DNA of 64,000 nucleotides, taken from positions 140,898 to 204,897 of the forward strand of contig NZ_JAKSYI010000108.1 of NCBI RefSeq assembly GCF_022829285.1, written 5' to 3'. How positions within the stretch are numbered: position 1 is the first letter of the stretch; the number at the start of each line of letters is the position of its first letter. Positions 17,750-26,714 of the stretch are shown in pieces. The translations under genes were made by a program, and so were the position numbers. Source of the stretch: Methylobacterium sp. J-078 (lineage in GTDB: Bacteria > Pseudomonadota > Alphaproteobacteria > Rhizobiales > Beijerinckiaceae). Under the pieces are notes generated by a model. The model ran no database searches. It had not been told where the DNA came from and saw only the letters and a program-made list of their open reading frames with translations.

Positions 17750-18820
17750 GTGCGTTCCGTATTCCTGCGCCCCGTGTCGATGATGTGGGACGGCCTGTCC
17801 CCGGGGGCCGCGCAGGCCGAAATCCGGCAGGTCTCGCCCGCGCGCGCGCGCTTTCCCGCCGGCGCCGTCGAGCCCGTGCCGGCGCCGCAGGCTCCCGGCC
17901 CGCGCATCGGCCTCGCGCTTGGCGGCGGCTCGGCCCGGGGCTGGTCGCAGATCGGGGTGATCGAGGTGCTGGAGGAGGCCGGCATCCACCCGGCCGTGGT
18001 GGCGGGCTGCTCCATCGGTGCGGTGGTGGGCGGCTGCTACGCGGCGGGCCAGCTCGGCCTGCTCAAGGCCTTCGCCCTGTCGCTGACCCGGCGCAGCGTG
18101 ATGGGCCTCCTCGACCTGCGGCTCCGCTCCGGCCTCATCGCGGGTGATCGCCTGAAGCGGCGCCTCCAGCACGATCTGGCCGACCGCCGCATCGAGGGCC
18201 TGCCGATCCGCTTCGCCAGCGTCGCCACAGACCTCGACAGCGGCGAGGAGGTCTGGCTCACCCGGGGCTGCCTCGTGGAGGCGCTGCGCGCGTCTTACGC
18301 CCTGCCCGGCATCTTCCCGCCGGTGCGCTGTGGCGGCCGGCTCCTCCTCGACGGCACCCTGGTCAACCCGGTGCCGGTGACGATCGCGCGGGCGCTGGGA
18401 GCCGACCTCGTGATCTGCGTCAACCTCAACGGCGACCCGCGCCCCGGCGTGCGGGAAGCCTCGCCCGCGCGGATCACGGCCGAAGCGGTGCTGCCCGTCC
18501 CCCGCCGTCCCCGGCGCTGGATCCTGCGCCGTCCCGGCTCGCGCCAGGCCGGAGGCAGCGAGCCCGAGCGGGCGAACGGCCTCGCCACCCCGGGCATGGC
18601 GCGGGTGATGCTCGACGCCTTCAACATCACGCAGGACCGGATCTCGCGGGCCCGCCTGGCGGGCGACCCGCCGGACATCGCCATCGTGCCGCGTCTGTCC
18701 GAGATGGGCCTGTTCGAGTTCCACCGGGCCGCCGAGGGGATCGCCCTCGGCCGCGAGGCGGCCCGCGCCGTCCTGCCTCAGATCCGCGGCCTCGTGGCGG
18801 CGGCCGCCGCCCGGATCTGA
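17750..18820 (+). CDS. Patatin-like phospholipase
   Basis: Starting at a GTG at 17750 (ATG at 17780 possible), the 356-residue product has the patatin elements in order. The oxyanion loop is ALGGGSARGWSQIGV (near residue 57). The nucleophile serine is in the G-x-S-x-G elbow GCSIGAVVGGCY (near 86). The catalytic aspartate is in LLLDGTLVNPVPV (near 203). No signal peptide is apparent, so it is probably a cytoplasmic or membrane-peripheral esterase/phospholipase of the RssA type. It seems co-transcribed with folE and hisI, an arrangement also met in other Rhizobiales, but a functional link is unclear. Confidence 0.92.
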   Translation: MRSVFLRPVSMMWDGLSPGAAQAEIRQVSPARARFPAGAVEPVPAPQAPGPRIGLALGGGSARGWSQIGVIEVLEEAGIHPAVVAGCSIGAVVGGCYAAGQLGLLKAFALSLTRRSVMGLLDLRLRSGLIAGDRLKRRLQHDLADRRIEGLPIRFASVATDLDSGEEVWLTRGCLVEALRASYALPGIFPPVRCGGRLLLDGTLVNPVPVTIARALGADLVICVNLNGDPRPGVREASPARITAEAVLPVPRRPRRWILRRPGSRQAGGSEPERANGLATPGMARVMLDAFNITQDRISRARLAGDPPDIAIVPRLSEMGLFEFHRAAEGIALGREAARAVLPQIRGLVAAAAARI

Positions 18821-18862
18821 GGTGGTTCCCGGCCGCTGGCGCGATGCTCCGGCCGGCTCAGG

Positions 18863-19294
18863 TCAGGCCATGGTGATGTAGTCGCGCATCGCCCGATGCT
18901 CGGCCTCGACGGCCTCGATCCGGCGCTTGACCACGTCGCCGATGGAGATGAGGCCGGTGAGCCGGCCATCCTCGACCACGGGCACGTGGCGGAAGCGGCC
19001 ATCGGTCATGAGGTGCATCACCTCCTCGATGCTGCAGGCGCGGGTGCAGGTGGTGACCTCGGCGGTCATGTGCTCGGAGACCAGGGCGTCGAGGGCGTTG
19101 GCGCCCTTGGCGGCCAGTGCCCGCATGATGTCGCGCTCGGAGAGGATGCCGCGCACCGCTCCGTCCGCATCGCTGACGACGACGGCGCCGATGCGCTTCT
19201 CGGCCAGGAGGTGGATGGCCTCGTCGAGGGTGCGCTGCGGCTCCACCGTGATGACGGAGCGGCCCTTCTCGGCGAGGATGCGAGCGACGGTCAT
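18863..19294 (-). CDS. Tandem CBS-domain protein
   Basis: The 143-residue protein consists almost entirely of two CBS domains (about residues 8-65 and 75-130). Each has the 'I-G-A-V-V-V-x-D-x-x-G-x-x-x-G-I-L-S-x-R-D-I-M' pattern (KRIGAVVVSDADGAVRGILS; RFRHVPVVEDGRLTGLISIG). Such stand-alone pairs bind adenosine nucleotides and modulate partners. Partner unknown. It is convergent with the patatin gene across 42 bp and starts about 1 kb before the rhomboid gene on the same strand is read. Confidence 0.93.
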   Translation of the reverse strand: MTVARILAEKGRSVITVEPQRTLDEAIHLLAEKRIGAVVVSDADGAVRGILSERDIMRALAAKGANALDALVSEHMTAEVTTCTRACSIEEVMHLMTDGRFRHVPVVEDGRLTGLISIGDVVKRRIEAVEAEHRAMRDYITMA

Positions 19295-19479
19295 GGACGT
19301 GTCCTTTCCCTGAATTCACCCGTGGGACGGGGCGGCCGGGCTTGGCCAGTCGCGGCAGGGTGCCCGGCTCGGTCTGAGGCGATTGTGTGGCCCCGGCGCC
19401 CACATGGCAAGATCCCGCAAGCCCGAGGCGTGCGGATTGCAGGATAATTCAGGACCCTGGGGGTGGCCCGGGCTCGCCG

Positions 19480-20298
19480 TCAGCGCCCGTAGCGGTCGAT
19501 CAGCGGCAGCAGGAAGAAGCCCGCGATGAAGCCCCCGAGATGGGCGTCCCAGGCGACGGAGGTCGCCTCGGCACCGAGCGGCAGGGCGATGATGCCGAAC
19601 AGGAAGTTCGTGAGGAGCCAGATGCCCAGGAACATCACCGCCGTGCGGTTGCGCATCAGTTCGGGGATCGTCTGCAGCGGCGGCGGAGCGGGACGCTGCC
19701 AGGGCGGTCCGCCCCCGGCGTAGACGGGGGGCGGCCGGAACACGAAGCGCGCCGCCGCCGCCATCAGGGCGGAGACGCCCGCCGACGCCCCGATCAGGGG
19801 CGCGGTGCTCAAGGGGTCGAGGATGACGTGGAGGATGCCGCCCGCCACCGCGCCGGCCAGGGCGATGAGGCCGTAGCGCCAGGGGCCGTAGCGGCGGGCC
19901 ACCGGCGAGCCGAAGGCGGCGAGCCAGACCGTGTTGAAGATGACGTGCATCCACGAGCCGTGCAGCAGCGCGTAGGTGGCGAAGGTCCAGGGCATCGCGG
20001 CGGGCTCGGCCGCCACGTAGCGGGCGAAGGCCTGGCGGGCCTGGACCACGTCGGGATCGCCCGCCAGGGTCGCGGCGTTCGCCAGCAGGTCCCCGGCCCG
20101 GGCGGGGTCGAGGGCCACGCTCCAGCGCCCCGGGATCAGCGCGAGGTCGATCAGGGCCGCGATGTCCCAGATATCCGGCAGCACGAATTCGCGCAGGGCG
20201 TGGATGCCCACCAGCACCCCGATCGACGCGGTGACCACGCCCGGCATGTTGAAGATCGGAACGCGGTTCTGGGGCGGCAGGTCGGGCGTGGCATCCAT
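19480..20298 (-). CDS. Rhomboid-family intramembrane serine protease
   Basis: The 272-residue protein has about six helices with rhomboid motifs. These are 'YALLHGSWMHVIFNTVWLAA' (the H-x-x-x-H-x-x-x-N region), the serine in PLIGASAGVSALMAAAARF (near residue 183) and the catalytic histidine in VAWDAHLGGFIAGFFLLP. The residue after the catalytic Ser is Ala rather than Gly, as in several alphaproteobacterial rhomboids. It should cleave membrane-protein substrates; none are known here. The ATG at 20298 is preferred; the frame stays open upstream to 20586 through a tandem repeat. Confidence 0.9.
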   Translation of the reverse strand: MDATPDLPPQNRVPIFNMPGVVTASIGVLVGIHALREFVLPDIWDIAALIDLALIPGRWSVALDPARAGDLLANAATLAGDPDVVQARQAFARYVAAEPAAMPWTFATYALLHGSWMHVIFNTVWLAAFGSPVARRYGPWRYGLIALAGAVAGGILHVILDPLSTAPLIGASAGVSALMAAAARFVFRPPPVYAGGGPPWQRPAPPPLQTIPELMRNRTAVMFLGIWLLTNFLFGIIALPLGAEATSVAWDAHLGGFIAGFFLLPLIDRYGR

Positions 20299-20740
20299 GG
20301 CGCCACCATGTCGGCTCCCGGATCGGCCCGGCAAGTCCTGCGTGCCGCGAAAGACCCGCGCGGTGCCAAAAACCAGCGCGGCGCGAAAAACGGGAGGACG
20401 CGCGCGGGCGCCCTCCCCGAGGTGGAAGGCCGCCCGGTGACGCCTGAGCGTTCCCGGGCACCGGCCAGGACCAGCAAGCCGCCGGGCCGGCATGGCCGAC
20501 CCGTTCCTTCCCGTGTCTCGCGGGAGGGCGGCGCGGCCTCCCTCCGGCAAGGCCCGCAACTTCGCCTGAAACTTGGCGGTGGACAACCCGCCCGGACCAT
20601 TAACCTTGACCGAAACTTAACGGGGCGCGGAAAATGCGGACGGCATAGGCTGTGCGGGTGACGGACCACATCCTTCGGGTCCGGCCCGGTTCGCGCCGAC
20701 GGTTTCCGAGTTCGAGACGGTTCGCTTCCGAGCCGTGCCA
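20299..20740. other. Divergent region between rhomboid and PAS genes
   Basis: This 442-bp stretch holds the 18-bp tandem repeat near the rhomboid start. Near the other gene is a locally A/T-richer segment (about 20599-20622) with two TTAAC half sites 18 nt apart and an embedded TTGACC. It likely contains both promoters; no convincing extra gene is seen. Confidence 0.4.
20338..20391 (-). repeat. Three 18-bp tandem units upstream of rhomboid
   Basis: On the minus strand, three consecutive 18-nt units read GTTTTTCGCGCCGCGCTG, GTTTTTGGCACCGCGCGG and GTCTTTCGCGGCACGCAG. They are in frame with the rhomboid gene and would encode VFRAAL-VFGTAR-VFRGTQ if translation began upstream. They could be a coding hexapeptide repeat or a promoter-proximal DNA repeat. 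Confidence 0.55.
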
Positions 20741-21361
20741 ATGTGGGACACCATGAAGCACCCGACCAGCCGCATGCTCCACAGCTACTGGGACCGCCTG
20801 CGCCGCGCGCGCGCTGCCCCCGAGCGCAGCGAGATCGAGCCCGGCGAGATCCGCACGCTCCTGGCCGACAGCCTGATCCTCGAAGTCGACATATCCCGCG
20901 CCGCGGCTTCCGTCCGGCTGGCCGGAACCCATGTCTGCGCCTTGTTCGGGCGCGAGCTGAGGGGCCGGTCCTTCGGCGAGATCTGGGGCACGCCCGACGC
21001 CGATCCGTGGCGGCTGGTCGAGGCCGTGGCCGTCGACACGGTCGGGGTCGTGGCGGGCCTGCACGGCACCACGGAGCGCGACGAGGCCGTCGACCTCGAA
21101 TTGCTGCTGCTCCCCTTGCGCCATCATGGCGAGACCCACTCGCGCATCCTCGGCGCGCTCAGCCCGGCCTGCGTGCCCCACTGGCTCGGCATCCGTCCGG
21201 TGACGCGCCTGCGGGCGACCTCCATGCGCATCCTGGGACACGAGCCGGCTCCGGCCGCCCTCGATGCCGAGGCGACGCTGCGCAACCTGCCCGAGCCCGC
21301 CAACGACACCGCCCCGCTCCGCCGGGGGCATCTCCTCGTCCATCCGGGTGGGCGGTCCTGA
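20741..21361 (+). CDS. PAS_5-type (PF07310-like) sensory protein
   Basis: The about 206-residue protein has the alphaproteobacterial PAS_5 pattern: 'HSYWDRLRRARAAPERSEIE' then PGEIRTLLADSLILEVD, 'VRLAGTHVCALFGRELRGRS' and 'WGTPDADPWRLVEAVAVDTV', followed by LLLPLRHHGETHSRILGALSP. These proteins are soluble single PAS folds without an output domain, often linked to c-di-GMP or cell-envelope signalling in this order. Starts at 20735 (GTG), 20741 or 20753 are all possible. It is followed 123 bp later by a PilZ protein on the same strand. Confidence 0.85.
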   Translation: MWDTMKHPTSRMLHSYWDRLRRARAAPERSEIEPGEIRTLLADSLILEVDISRAAASVRLAGTHVCALFGRELRGRSFGEIWGTPDADPWRLVEAVAVDTVGVVAGLHGTTERDEAVDLELLLLPLRHHGETHSRILGALSPACVPHWLGIRPVTRLRATSMRILGHEPAPAALDAEATLRNLPEPANDTAPLRRGHLLVHPGGRS

Positions 21362-21484
21362 TAAGTACGCCCGATGGCAACGACGTTTTTCGAGGCGTCC
21401 TGCGGCGGTTGCGCAAAACTTTCGTAACGCCGAGGGCCTATTTCTACCGGGAGTGAGTCCTCGAAACGAGTACATCCGCCCGCC

Positions 21485-22111
21485 ATGATCGAGGCCACCC
21501 CACGTTCTGCCGCCAAACCCTACCGTGACATCCGTGGCTCCGACCTGCGTCGGCATCAGCGCGTCAAGGTCTCGATGCTCGGCCGCTACATGCTGTCCGA
21601 CCGGCGGGAATATCCTTGCCAGACCGTGGACATGTCGCCCGGCGGCGTCCGCCTGACCTGCGCGGTCGTGGGCGACCTACAGGAACGCGTCGTCCTCTAC
21701 CTCGAGCATATCGGCCGGCTCGAGGGAACCATCGCGCGGCTTCTACCCGGCGGCTTCGCCGTTCAGCTCATCGCGACCCCGCGCAAGCGCGACAAGATCG
21801 CCTCGCAGTTGACCTGGCTCGCCAACCGCGATTCGCTCGGGTTGCCCGAGGGCCGGACCCACGAGCGTCTCACGCCGCACGCCGCCGGTGTCGTCCTGCG
21901 CCTGGAGAGCGGTCGCGAGGTGCAGGCCCGGATCATCGATCTCTCGATGTCCGGCGTCGCCCTCTCCACGGCGACCGCCCCGCCCCTCGGCGCGAGCGTG
22001 ATGGTCGGGCGCACCCCGGGCCGGGTCGTGCGCTACTTCGAGGGCGGCCTCGGCGTGCAGTTCATGCTGCCGATCTCCCCCGACCTGTTCCACGAGGGTT
22101 TGACGCTCTGA
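21485..22111 (+). CDS. Double PilZ-domain protein
   Basis: The 208-residue protein contains two PilZ-like modules. The first has RRHQRVKVSMLGRYML followed by VDMSPGGVRL, giving the RxxxR plus (D/N)xSxxG c-di-GMP binding pair. The second (from about residue 122) has HERLTPHAAGVVLRLESG and IDLSMSGVALSTATA, where the first Arg pair is incomplete. At least the first domain should bind c-di-GMP. Similar proteins regulate motility or surface polysaccharide. It ends 4 bp before the convergent dgt stop. Confidence 0.9.
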   Translation: MIEATPRSAAKPYRDIRGSDLRRHQRVKVSMLGRYMLSDRREYPCQTVDMSPGGVRLTCAVVGDLQERVVLYLEHIGRLEGTIARLLPGGFAVQLIATPRKRDKIASQLTWLANRDSLGLPEGRTHERLTPHAAGVVLRLESGREVQARIIDLSMSGVALSTATAPPLGASVMVGRTPGRVVRYFEGGLGVQFMLPISPDLFHEGLTL

Positions 22112-22114
22112 GCG

Positions 22115-23395
22115 TCACGGCTCCGCCAGCGGCAGGCCCCGGCTGCTGGGGTGCCACAGCAGATCCGGCGTCGTGGTGAAGAGCCGCTTGTGGGCCAGCG
22201 CCGCATAGGTGTCGGTCATCCCCGCGATGTAGTCGGCGACCCGACGGGCGATGCGGCCCTCCCCCGCCCCCGCGAGGCCCTCCGACCACTCGTCCGGCAT
22301 CGCGCCGGGCTCCGCCGTGAACCGGGCGAACAGGTCGGACACGATCAGGTTGGCTTTCTCCCGCACCGCGAGCACGCCGGGATGGCGGTACATCCGGGCG
22401 AACAGGAAGGCCTTGATCTCCGCATCCGCCCGCGCGATCGCCTCCGAGAAGGCGATGACCGGCGCCCGCGCCGCCCGGATGTCGGCGACCGAGCGCGGAT
22501 CGAGGGCGGCGATGCGCCGGGTGCTCTCGGCGATCACGTCCTCCACGAAGCGGGTGATGACGCGCCGCGCCAACTCGTGGATTTTTCGCGAGGCTTCGAG
22601 ATTCGGATAGAGGCGGTCGATCTCGTCGAGGAGGCCGCGCAGGAACGGCACCTCGGCGAGGTCGGAGAGATCGAACAGGCCGGCGCGCAGGCCGTCGTCG
22701 AGGTCGTGGCTGTCGTAGGCGATGTCGTCGGCGAGCGCCGCGGCCTGCGCCTCGGGCCCGGCGAAGCGGGCGAGTTCGAGGTCGTTGAGGGCGTTGTATT
22801 CGAGGATCGCGGCCGGGATGCCGCGCGCCGTCCAGCGCGGGGTCGGCCGCCCCTCCGACTCCAGCAGGGGACCGTTGTGCTTGACGAGGCCCTCCAGGGT
22901 TTCCCAGGCGAGGTTGAGCCCGTCGAAGCCGGCGTAGCGCCGCTCCAGCCGGGTGACGAGGCGCAGGGCCTGGGCGTTGTGGTCGAAGCCCCCGTGGGCC
23001 GCCATGCAGGCGTCCAGGGTGTCCTCGCCCGTATGCCCGAAGCAGGTGTGGCCGAGGTCGTGGCTCAGGGCGAGCGCCTCGGCGAGGTCCTCGTCGAGGC
23101 CGAGCGCCCGCGCGAGCGCCCGGGCGATCTGGCTCACCTCCAGGGTGTGGGTCAGCCGGGTCCGGTAATGGTCGCCCTCGTGATGCACGAAGACCTGGGT
23201 CTTGTGCTTGAGGCGCCGGAAGGCCGAGGAGTGGATGATCCGGTCGCGGTCGCGCTGGAAGTCGCTGCGCGTGGGCGAGATCGCCTCCGGGATCAGGCGC
23301 CCGCGGGTGGCCGCCGGGTCGGTGGCATAGGCCGCCCGCCAGCGCTCACCGCGCCGCCGGGCCTCGCCCCGCCCAGTCTCATCCGCCTGCATCAC
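22115..23395 (-). CDS. dgt: dGTP triphosphohydrolase
   Basis: The 426-residue HD-superfamily enzyme removes triphosphate from dGTP or other dNTPs. Motifs: [20 protein letters not shown], the first metal His in [20 protein letters not shown], the HD pair in [20 protein letters not shown], and [21 protein letters not shown] second ATG one codon on (23392) is equally possible. Length and layout fit the shorter alphaproteobacterial dGTPase group. It diverges from erpA across 194 bp, a neighbourhood typical of Rhizobiales. Confidence 0.95.
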   Translation of the reverse strand: MMQADETGRGEARRRGERWRAAYATDPAATRGRLIPEAISPTRSDFQRDRDRIIHSSAFRRLKHKTQVFVHHEGDHYRTRLTHTLEVSQIARALARALGLDEDLAEALALSHDLGHTCFGHTGEDTLDACMAAHGGFDHNAQALRLVTRLERRYAGFDGLNLAWETLEGLVKHNGPLLESEGRPTPRWTARGIPAAILEYNALNDLELARFAGPEAQAAALADDIAYDSHDLDDGLRAGLFDLSDLAEVPFLRGLLDEIDRLYPNLEASRKIHELARRVITRFVEDVIAESTRRIAALDPRSVADIRAARAPVIAFSEAIARADAEIKAFLFARMYRHPGVLAVREKANLIVSDLFARFTAEPGAMPDEWSEGLAGAGEGRIARRVADYIAGMTDTYAALAHKRLFTTTPDLLWHPSSRGLPLAEP

Positions 23396-23589
23396 GTCTC
23401 GCCGCCCCCCATTCGATCGACCGAGAGAGTTCCGCCGGCCTCGGCCCGGCCTCCAACGCGCCGCCGCGTTGCAGCATCGGCCCCCCAGGCATATCTTGTG
23501 TGCCCTAGCAGTTGTTCCAACGCCGCCCCGGCCCGCGACCGGCCGGGACGGCCGGCGGATCTCGAGAGCACCCCGCGAGAATATCCCCG

Positions 23590-23916
23590 ATGGCCGACAT
23601 CACTCTGACGCCCCGCGCCGCCAAGCGCATCAACGAGATCATGGGCGCCGAGCCGCCCGGCGCCTCCCTGCGGATCAGCGTGAACGGCGGCGGCTGCTCG
23701 GGCTTCTCCTACGCCTTCGACATCGAGCGGGCGCGGGCGGCCGACGACGTCGCGATCGAGCGCGACGGCGCCACCGTCCTCGTCGACCCGATGTCGCTGG
23801 AATACATGAGCGGCTCGACCATCGATTTCGTGAACGACCTGATCGGGCAATCCTTCAAGATCGAGAACCCGCTCGCCACCGCCTCCTGTGGCTGCGGAAC
23901 CTCGTTCTCCCTGTGA
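23590..23916 (+). CDS. erpA: A-type Fe-S carrier, ErpA/IscA-like
   Basis: The 108-residue product from ATG 23590 (an in-frame upstream ATG at 23512 adds only low-complexity sequence) has the HesB/IscA signature. The first ligand Cys is in [14 protein letters not shown], '[20 protein letters not shown]' follows, and the C-terminal pair is in [12 protein letters not shown]. It carries and delivers 2Fe-2S or 4Fe-4S clusters to apoproteins. Position next to dgt favours ErpA over IscA in this order, but the two cannot be told apart with certainty. Confidence 0.93.
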   Translation: MADITLTPRAAKRINEIMGAEPPGASLRISVNGGGCSGFSYAFDIERARAADDVAIERDGATVLVDPMSLEYMSGSTIDFVNDLIGQSFKIENPLATASCGCGTSFSL

Positions 23917-24032
23917 GGCGCCGGGGGCGGTCGCGGCGCGCCGTCCCGCGATTGCCTCGCGCGCGAAACTGCGTCACGGATGAGCCTGCTCTTTCGACAG
24001 CGCCCTCCAAGCCAGCGATTCCGGATACGCCC

Positions 24033-25850
24033 ATGACCCGCTCGAAAGGCCGCCCCCTCTGTGCGTGGGCGACCGGCGCCTCGGCCTGCGTCCTGGTCCT
24101 CCTCGGGGCCGGCCTCGCGGCGCGGCCCGGGCCGGTGCTGGCCCAGGAGGCGGCCTCGGCGGTGCAGGACGTGACGCTGCAGGACGTGACCTTCACCTTC
24201 GGCGATACCGTGCTCAAGGCGCCCCGCATCACCGCGAGCGGCACGCGCCTCTCCAAGGACGAACTCACCGCCCTGCTGAAATCCGGCCCCGGCGAGTCCT
24301 GGCCGGCCCGCCTCGTCCGGCTGGACGCCGCGAGCCTCGCGATCCCCGAATTGCGGGTGGAGCGCGCGGGGCCGGCCGCGGCCCCGGTCGTGACCTATCG
24401 CGACGTCATGGCGCGGGATGTCCGTGCCGGCCGCATCGCCGAATTGACGGCCGCCGGGGCCTCGATCCTCGTCGCGGGCGGGCCGCAGAAGGGCACCGGC
24501 ACCTATGGCCGCCTGCGGGCGACGGATGTCGACCTCGCCGTGCTGGCCCGCCTCTACGGCGAACCGGGCGACGGCAAGAGCGCCCTGCAGCGGGTCTACG
24601 CCACCTTCTCGGTGGACGAGGTCGCCTACGTGGATGCGCGCGGCACCGCCGTCACCATCGCGCGGATCGAGGGGCGCGACCTCAGCGGCCGCCAGATCCC
24701 GGCCACCTGGACCGGGGCGCTCCAGGCCTTCACGGGCGTCGATTACGAGACGATCGCCCCCGCCGAGCGCACGCGCCTGCTGACCCTGGGGGCCGACCTC
24801 GCCGAGGCGGTCTCCCTCGGCACCCTGGAGGCGACGGGCCTCAGCGTGCAGGAGGCCAAGCCCCGCGACGCGTTCCGCCTCGGCATCGCCCGGATGGGGA
24901 TGACCAATGCCGGCGGCACCCTGGAGGACATCACCTTCTCGGGTGGCGACGGCGCCAAGGCCCGCATCGCCCGCCTCTCCCTGGACGGCTTCTCCCTGAG
25001 CCCCACCATCGCGGCCCTGCGCAAGCTCGCGGCCCTGACGGCGGAGCCCTCCGAGGCCGATCTGCGCCTGCTCACGCCGGCCATCGGCACCCTGGCGCTC
25101 AAGGACCTCAGCCTCGACCTGCCGCCCGAGCCGGCGACCCCGCGCGGCCCCCGCGACCCCGCCGACGCGACGGGCGCAATGAATGTGGGCCTGCGGGACG
25201 CCGCCCTGAACTTCGCCCCGCCCCGTGACGGGGTGCCGACCGCCGGGCGCCTCAGCCTGTCGGGCCTGACCCTGCCGGCCTCGGCGGTGGCCGGGGTGCC
25301 GGGCCTGGGCTCCCTCGGCCTCTACGGCTACAGCGACCTCGACCTCGCCCTCGTGGCCGACACCTCCTGGGACGAGGGGGCCCGGGAGCTGAAGCTCAGC
25401 GAGGTCTCGATCTCCGGCAAGGACATGGGCCGCGTGCGCATCAACGGGATGATCGGCGGCATCGGCCCGGAGGTGTTCAACCCGGACGTGGCCATCTCGA
25501 GTTTCGCCATGCTGTCGGCCACCGCCAAGGCGCTGGACCTCACCATCGAGAACACCGGCCTGTTCGACCGCTTCATCGCCGCCCAGTCGAAGGTGCTCAG
25601 CCTCAAGCCCGAGGAGCTGAAGCAGGAATACGTCACCGCCAGCGTCTTCGGCGTGCCCGCGATCCTGGGCAATTCGGCGGGTGCCAAGGCGGTGGGCGCC
25701 GCCATGGGCCAGTTCGTGACGAAGCCCGGCACCCTCTCCCTGAGCCTGCGGCCCAAGAACGGCACCGGCATCGGCATGCTGGAATTCGGCGCGGCCCCGA
25801 CCCCTGCGGCCCTGTTCGACCGGCTCGAGGTCAACGCCAAGGCGAACTGA
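24033..25850 (+). CDS. Large secreted protein of unknown function
   Basis: From ATG 24033 the product is 605 residues with a signal peptide or anchor (ATGASACVLVLLGAGLAARP, cleavage likely near VLAQ, residue 37). The rest alternates short beta strands and helices without cysteines. Recurrent 'L-x-L-x-x-(L/V)-S-(L/I)' segments (ALKDLSLDLPPE, RLSLSGLTLPAS, ELKLSEVSISGKDMG) suggest an elongated beta structure like AsmA/DUF-type lipid-transfer or autotransporter-like repeats. This last point is inference. Neighbours (erpA upstream, a racemase convergent) give no clue. Confidence 0.78.
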   Translation: MTRSKGRPLCAWATGASACVLVLLGAGLAARPGPVLAQEAASAVQDVTLQDVTFTFGDTVLKAPRITASGTRLSKDELTALLKSGPGESWPARLVRLDAASLAIPELRVERAGPAAAPVVTYRDVMARDVRAGRIAELTAAGASILVAGGPQKGTGTYGRLRATDVDLAVLARLYGEPGDGKSALQRVYATFSVDEVAYVDARGTAVTIARIEGRDLSGRQIPATWTGALQAFTGVDYETIAPAERTRLLTLGADLAEAVSLGTLEATGLSVQEAKPRDAFRLGIARMGMTNAGGTLEDITFSGGDGAKARIARLSLDGFSLSPTIAALRKLAALTAEPSEADLRLLTPAIGTLALKDLSLDLPPEPATPRGPRDPADATGAMNVGLRDAALNFAPPRDGVPTAGRLSLSGLTLPASAVAGVPGLGSLGLYGYSDLDLALVADTSWDEGARELKLSEVSISGKDMGRVRINGMIGGIGPEVFNPDVAISSFAMLSATAKALDLTIENTGLFDRFIAAQSKVLSLKPEELKQEYVTASVFGVPAILGNSAGAKAVGAAMGQFVTKPGTLSLSLRPKNGTGIGMLEFGAAPTPAALFDRLEVNAKAN

Positions 25851-25875
25851 GGCCCGCTCTCTCAGGTCGCCCGGA

Positions 25876-26589
25876 TCACGCCGCCCGGCTCGTCGGAACG
25901 GCGGCGGCCGCGACGCAGGCCCGCGCCAGGGCGTCGGTCGCATCGAGCAGCACGGCGCCGAGCGGTTCCGCCGCGTCGCACAGGGCAAGCGGGATCTCGG
26001 TGCAGGCCATCACCACCTGCCGGCACCCGCCCGCCATCAGCGCCTCGGCCGCGGCCTGCAGTAGCGGCCGGGCCTCGGCGCCCTGCCCCGCCTTGACGAG
26101 GCGCACCGCCCGCATCACCGCCGCCTGATCGGCGGGCGCGCGGCAGGCGAAGCCGTGGCGGCCGAGATGGCGCGGATAGAGCCCCGTGCGAAGGGTGCCG
26201 TCGGTGGCGAGCAGGCCCACGGGCCCGCCGGCCACGCCCCTGCGGGCGAGCTCTGCTGCCACCGCGTCGACGATGTGCAGGATCGGGATGGGCGTCAGGG
26301 CCTGGAGCGCGCCGTGCCAGTGATGGGCGGTGTTGCAGGGGATCGCGAGGTGGGTGGCGCCGGCCGCCTCCAGACGGCGCAGCGCCAGGGTCATCGCCGG
26401 CAGCGGGTCGGGCCCCTGCCCCAGGATCGCCCGGGTCCGGTCGGGAATATCGGCGGCCTGGGCCACCATCACGGCGAGATGGTCCTGATCACGGGCAGCG
26501 GGCGTCGCCTCCACGAGCTTGCGCAGGAAATCCACCGTCGCCATCGGCCCCATGCCGCCGAGCACGCCCAGCACCTCGCTCCCCGCCAT
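25876..26589 (-). CDS. Aspartate/glutamate racemase family protein
   Basis: The 237-residue protein begins VLGVLGGMGPMATVDFLRKL, the canonical start of aspartate racemases. It has both catalytic cysteines: HLAIPCNTAHHWHGAL (near residue 85) and VVMACTEIPLALCDA (near 195). The two-base Cys/Cys mechanism needs no cofactor. It could racemise Asp or Glu or act on a related acid; the substrate is not determined by the sequence. A LysR gene lies upstream on the same strand, 125 bp away, and might regulate it. Confidence 0.9.
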   Translation of the reverse strand: MAGSEVLGVLGGMGPMATVDFLRKLVEATPAARDQDHLAVMVAQAADIPDRTRAILGQGPDPLPAMTLALRRLEAAGATHLAIPCNTAHHWHGALQALTPIPILHIVDAVAAELARRGVAGGPVGLLATDGTLRTGLYPRHLGRHGFACRAPADQAAVMRAVRLVKAGQGAEARPLLQAAAEALMAGGCRQVVMACTEIPLALCDAAEPLGAVLLDATDALARACVAAAAVPTSRAA

Positions 26590-26714
26590 CGCCCGTGTCC
26601 TCTCCGCTCGTCCCGGTGACGGGATGCGCGAAGTCCGGCCCGGGGGCCAATGCCGTGTCGGAAAGGCCCATGCGAGTTCGGACTAACCTGGGTTCGGATC
26701 GACCTGGGTTCGGA

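Noticed and set aside
20599..20622. Paired TTAAC half sites resembling CtrA boxes
   Set aside because: Spacing does not match TTAA-N7-TTAA, so a CtrA site is not supported.
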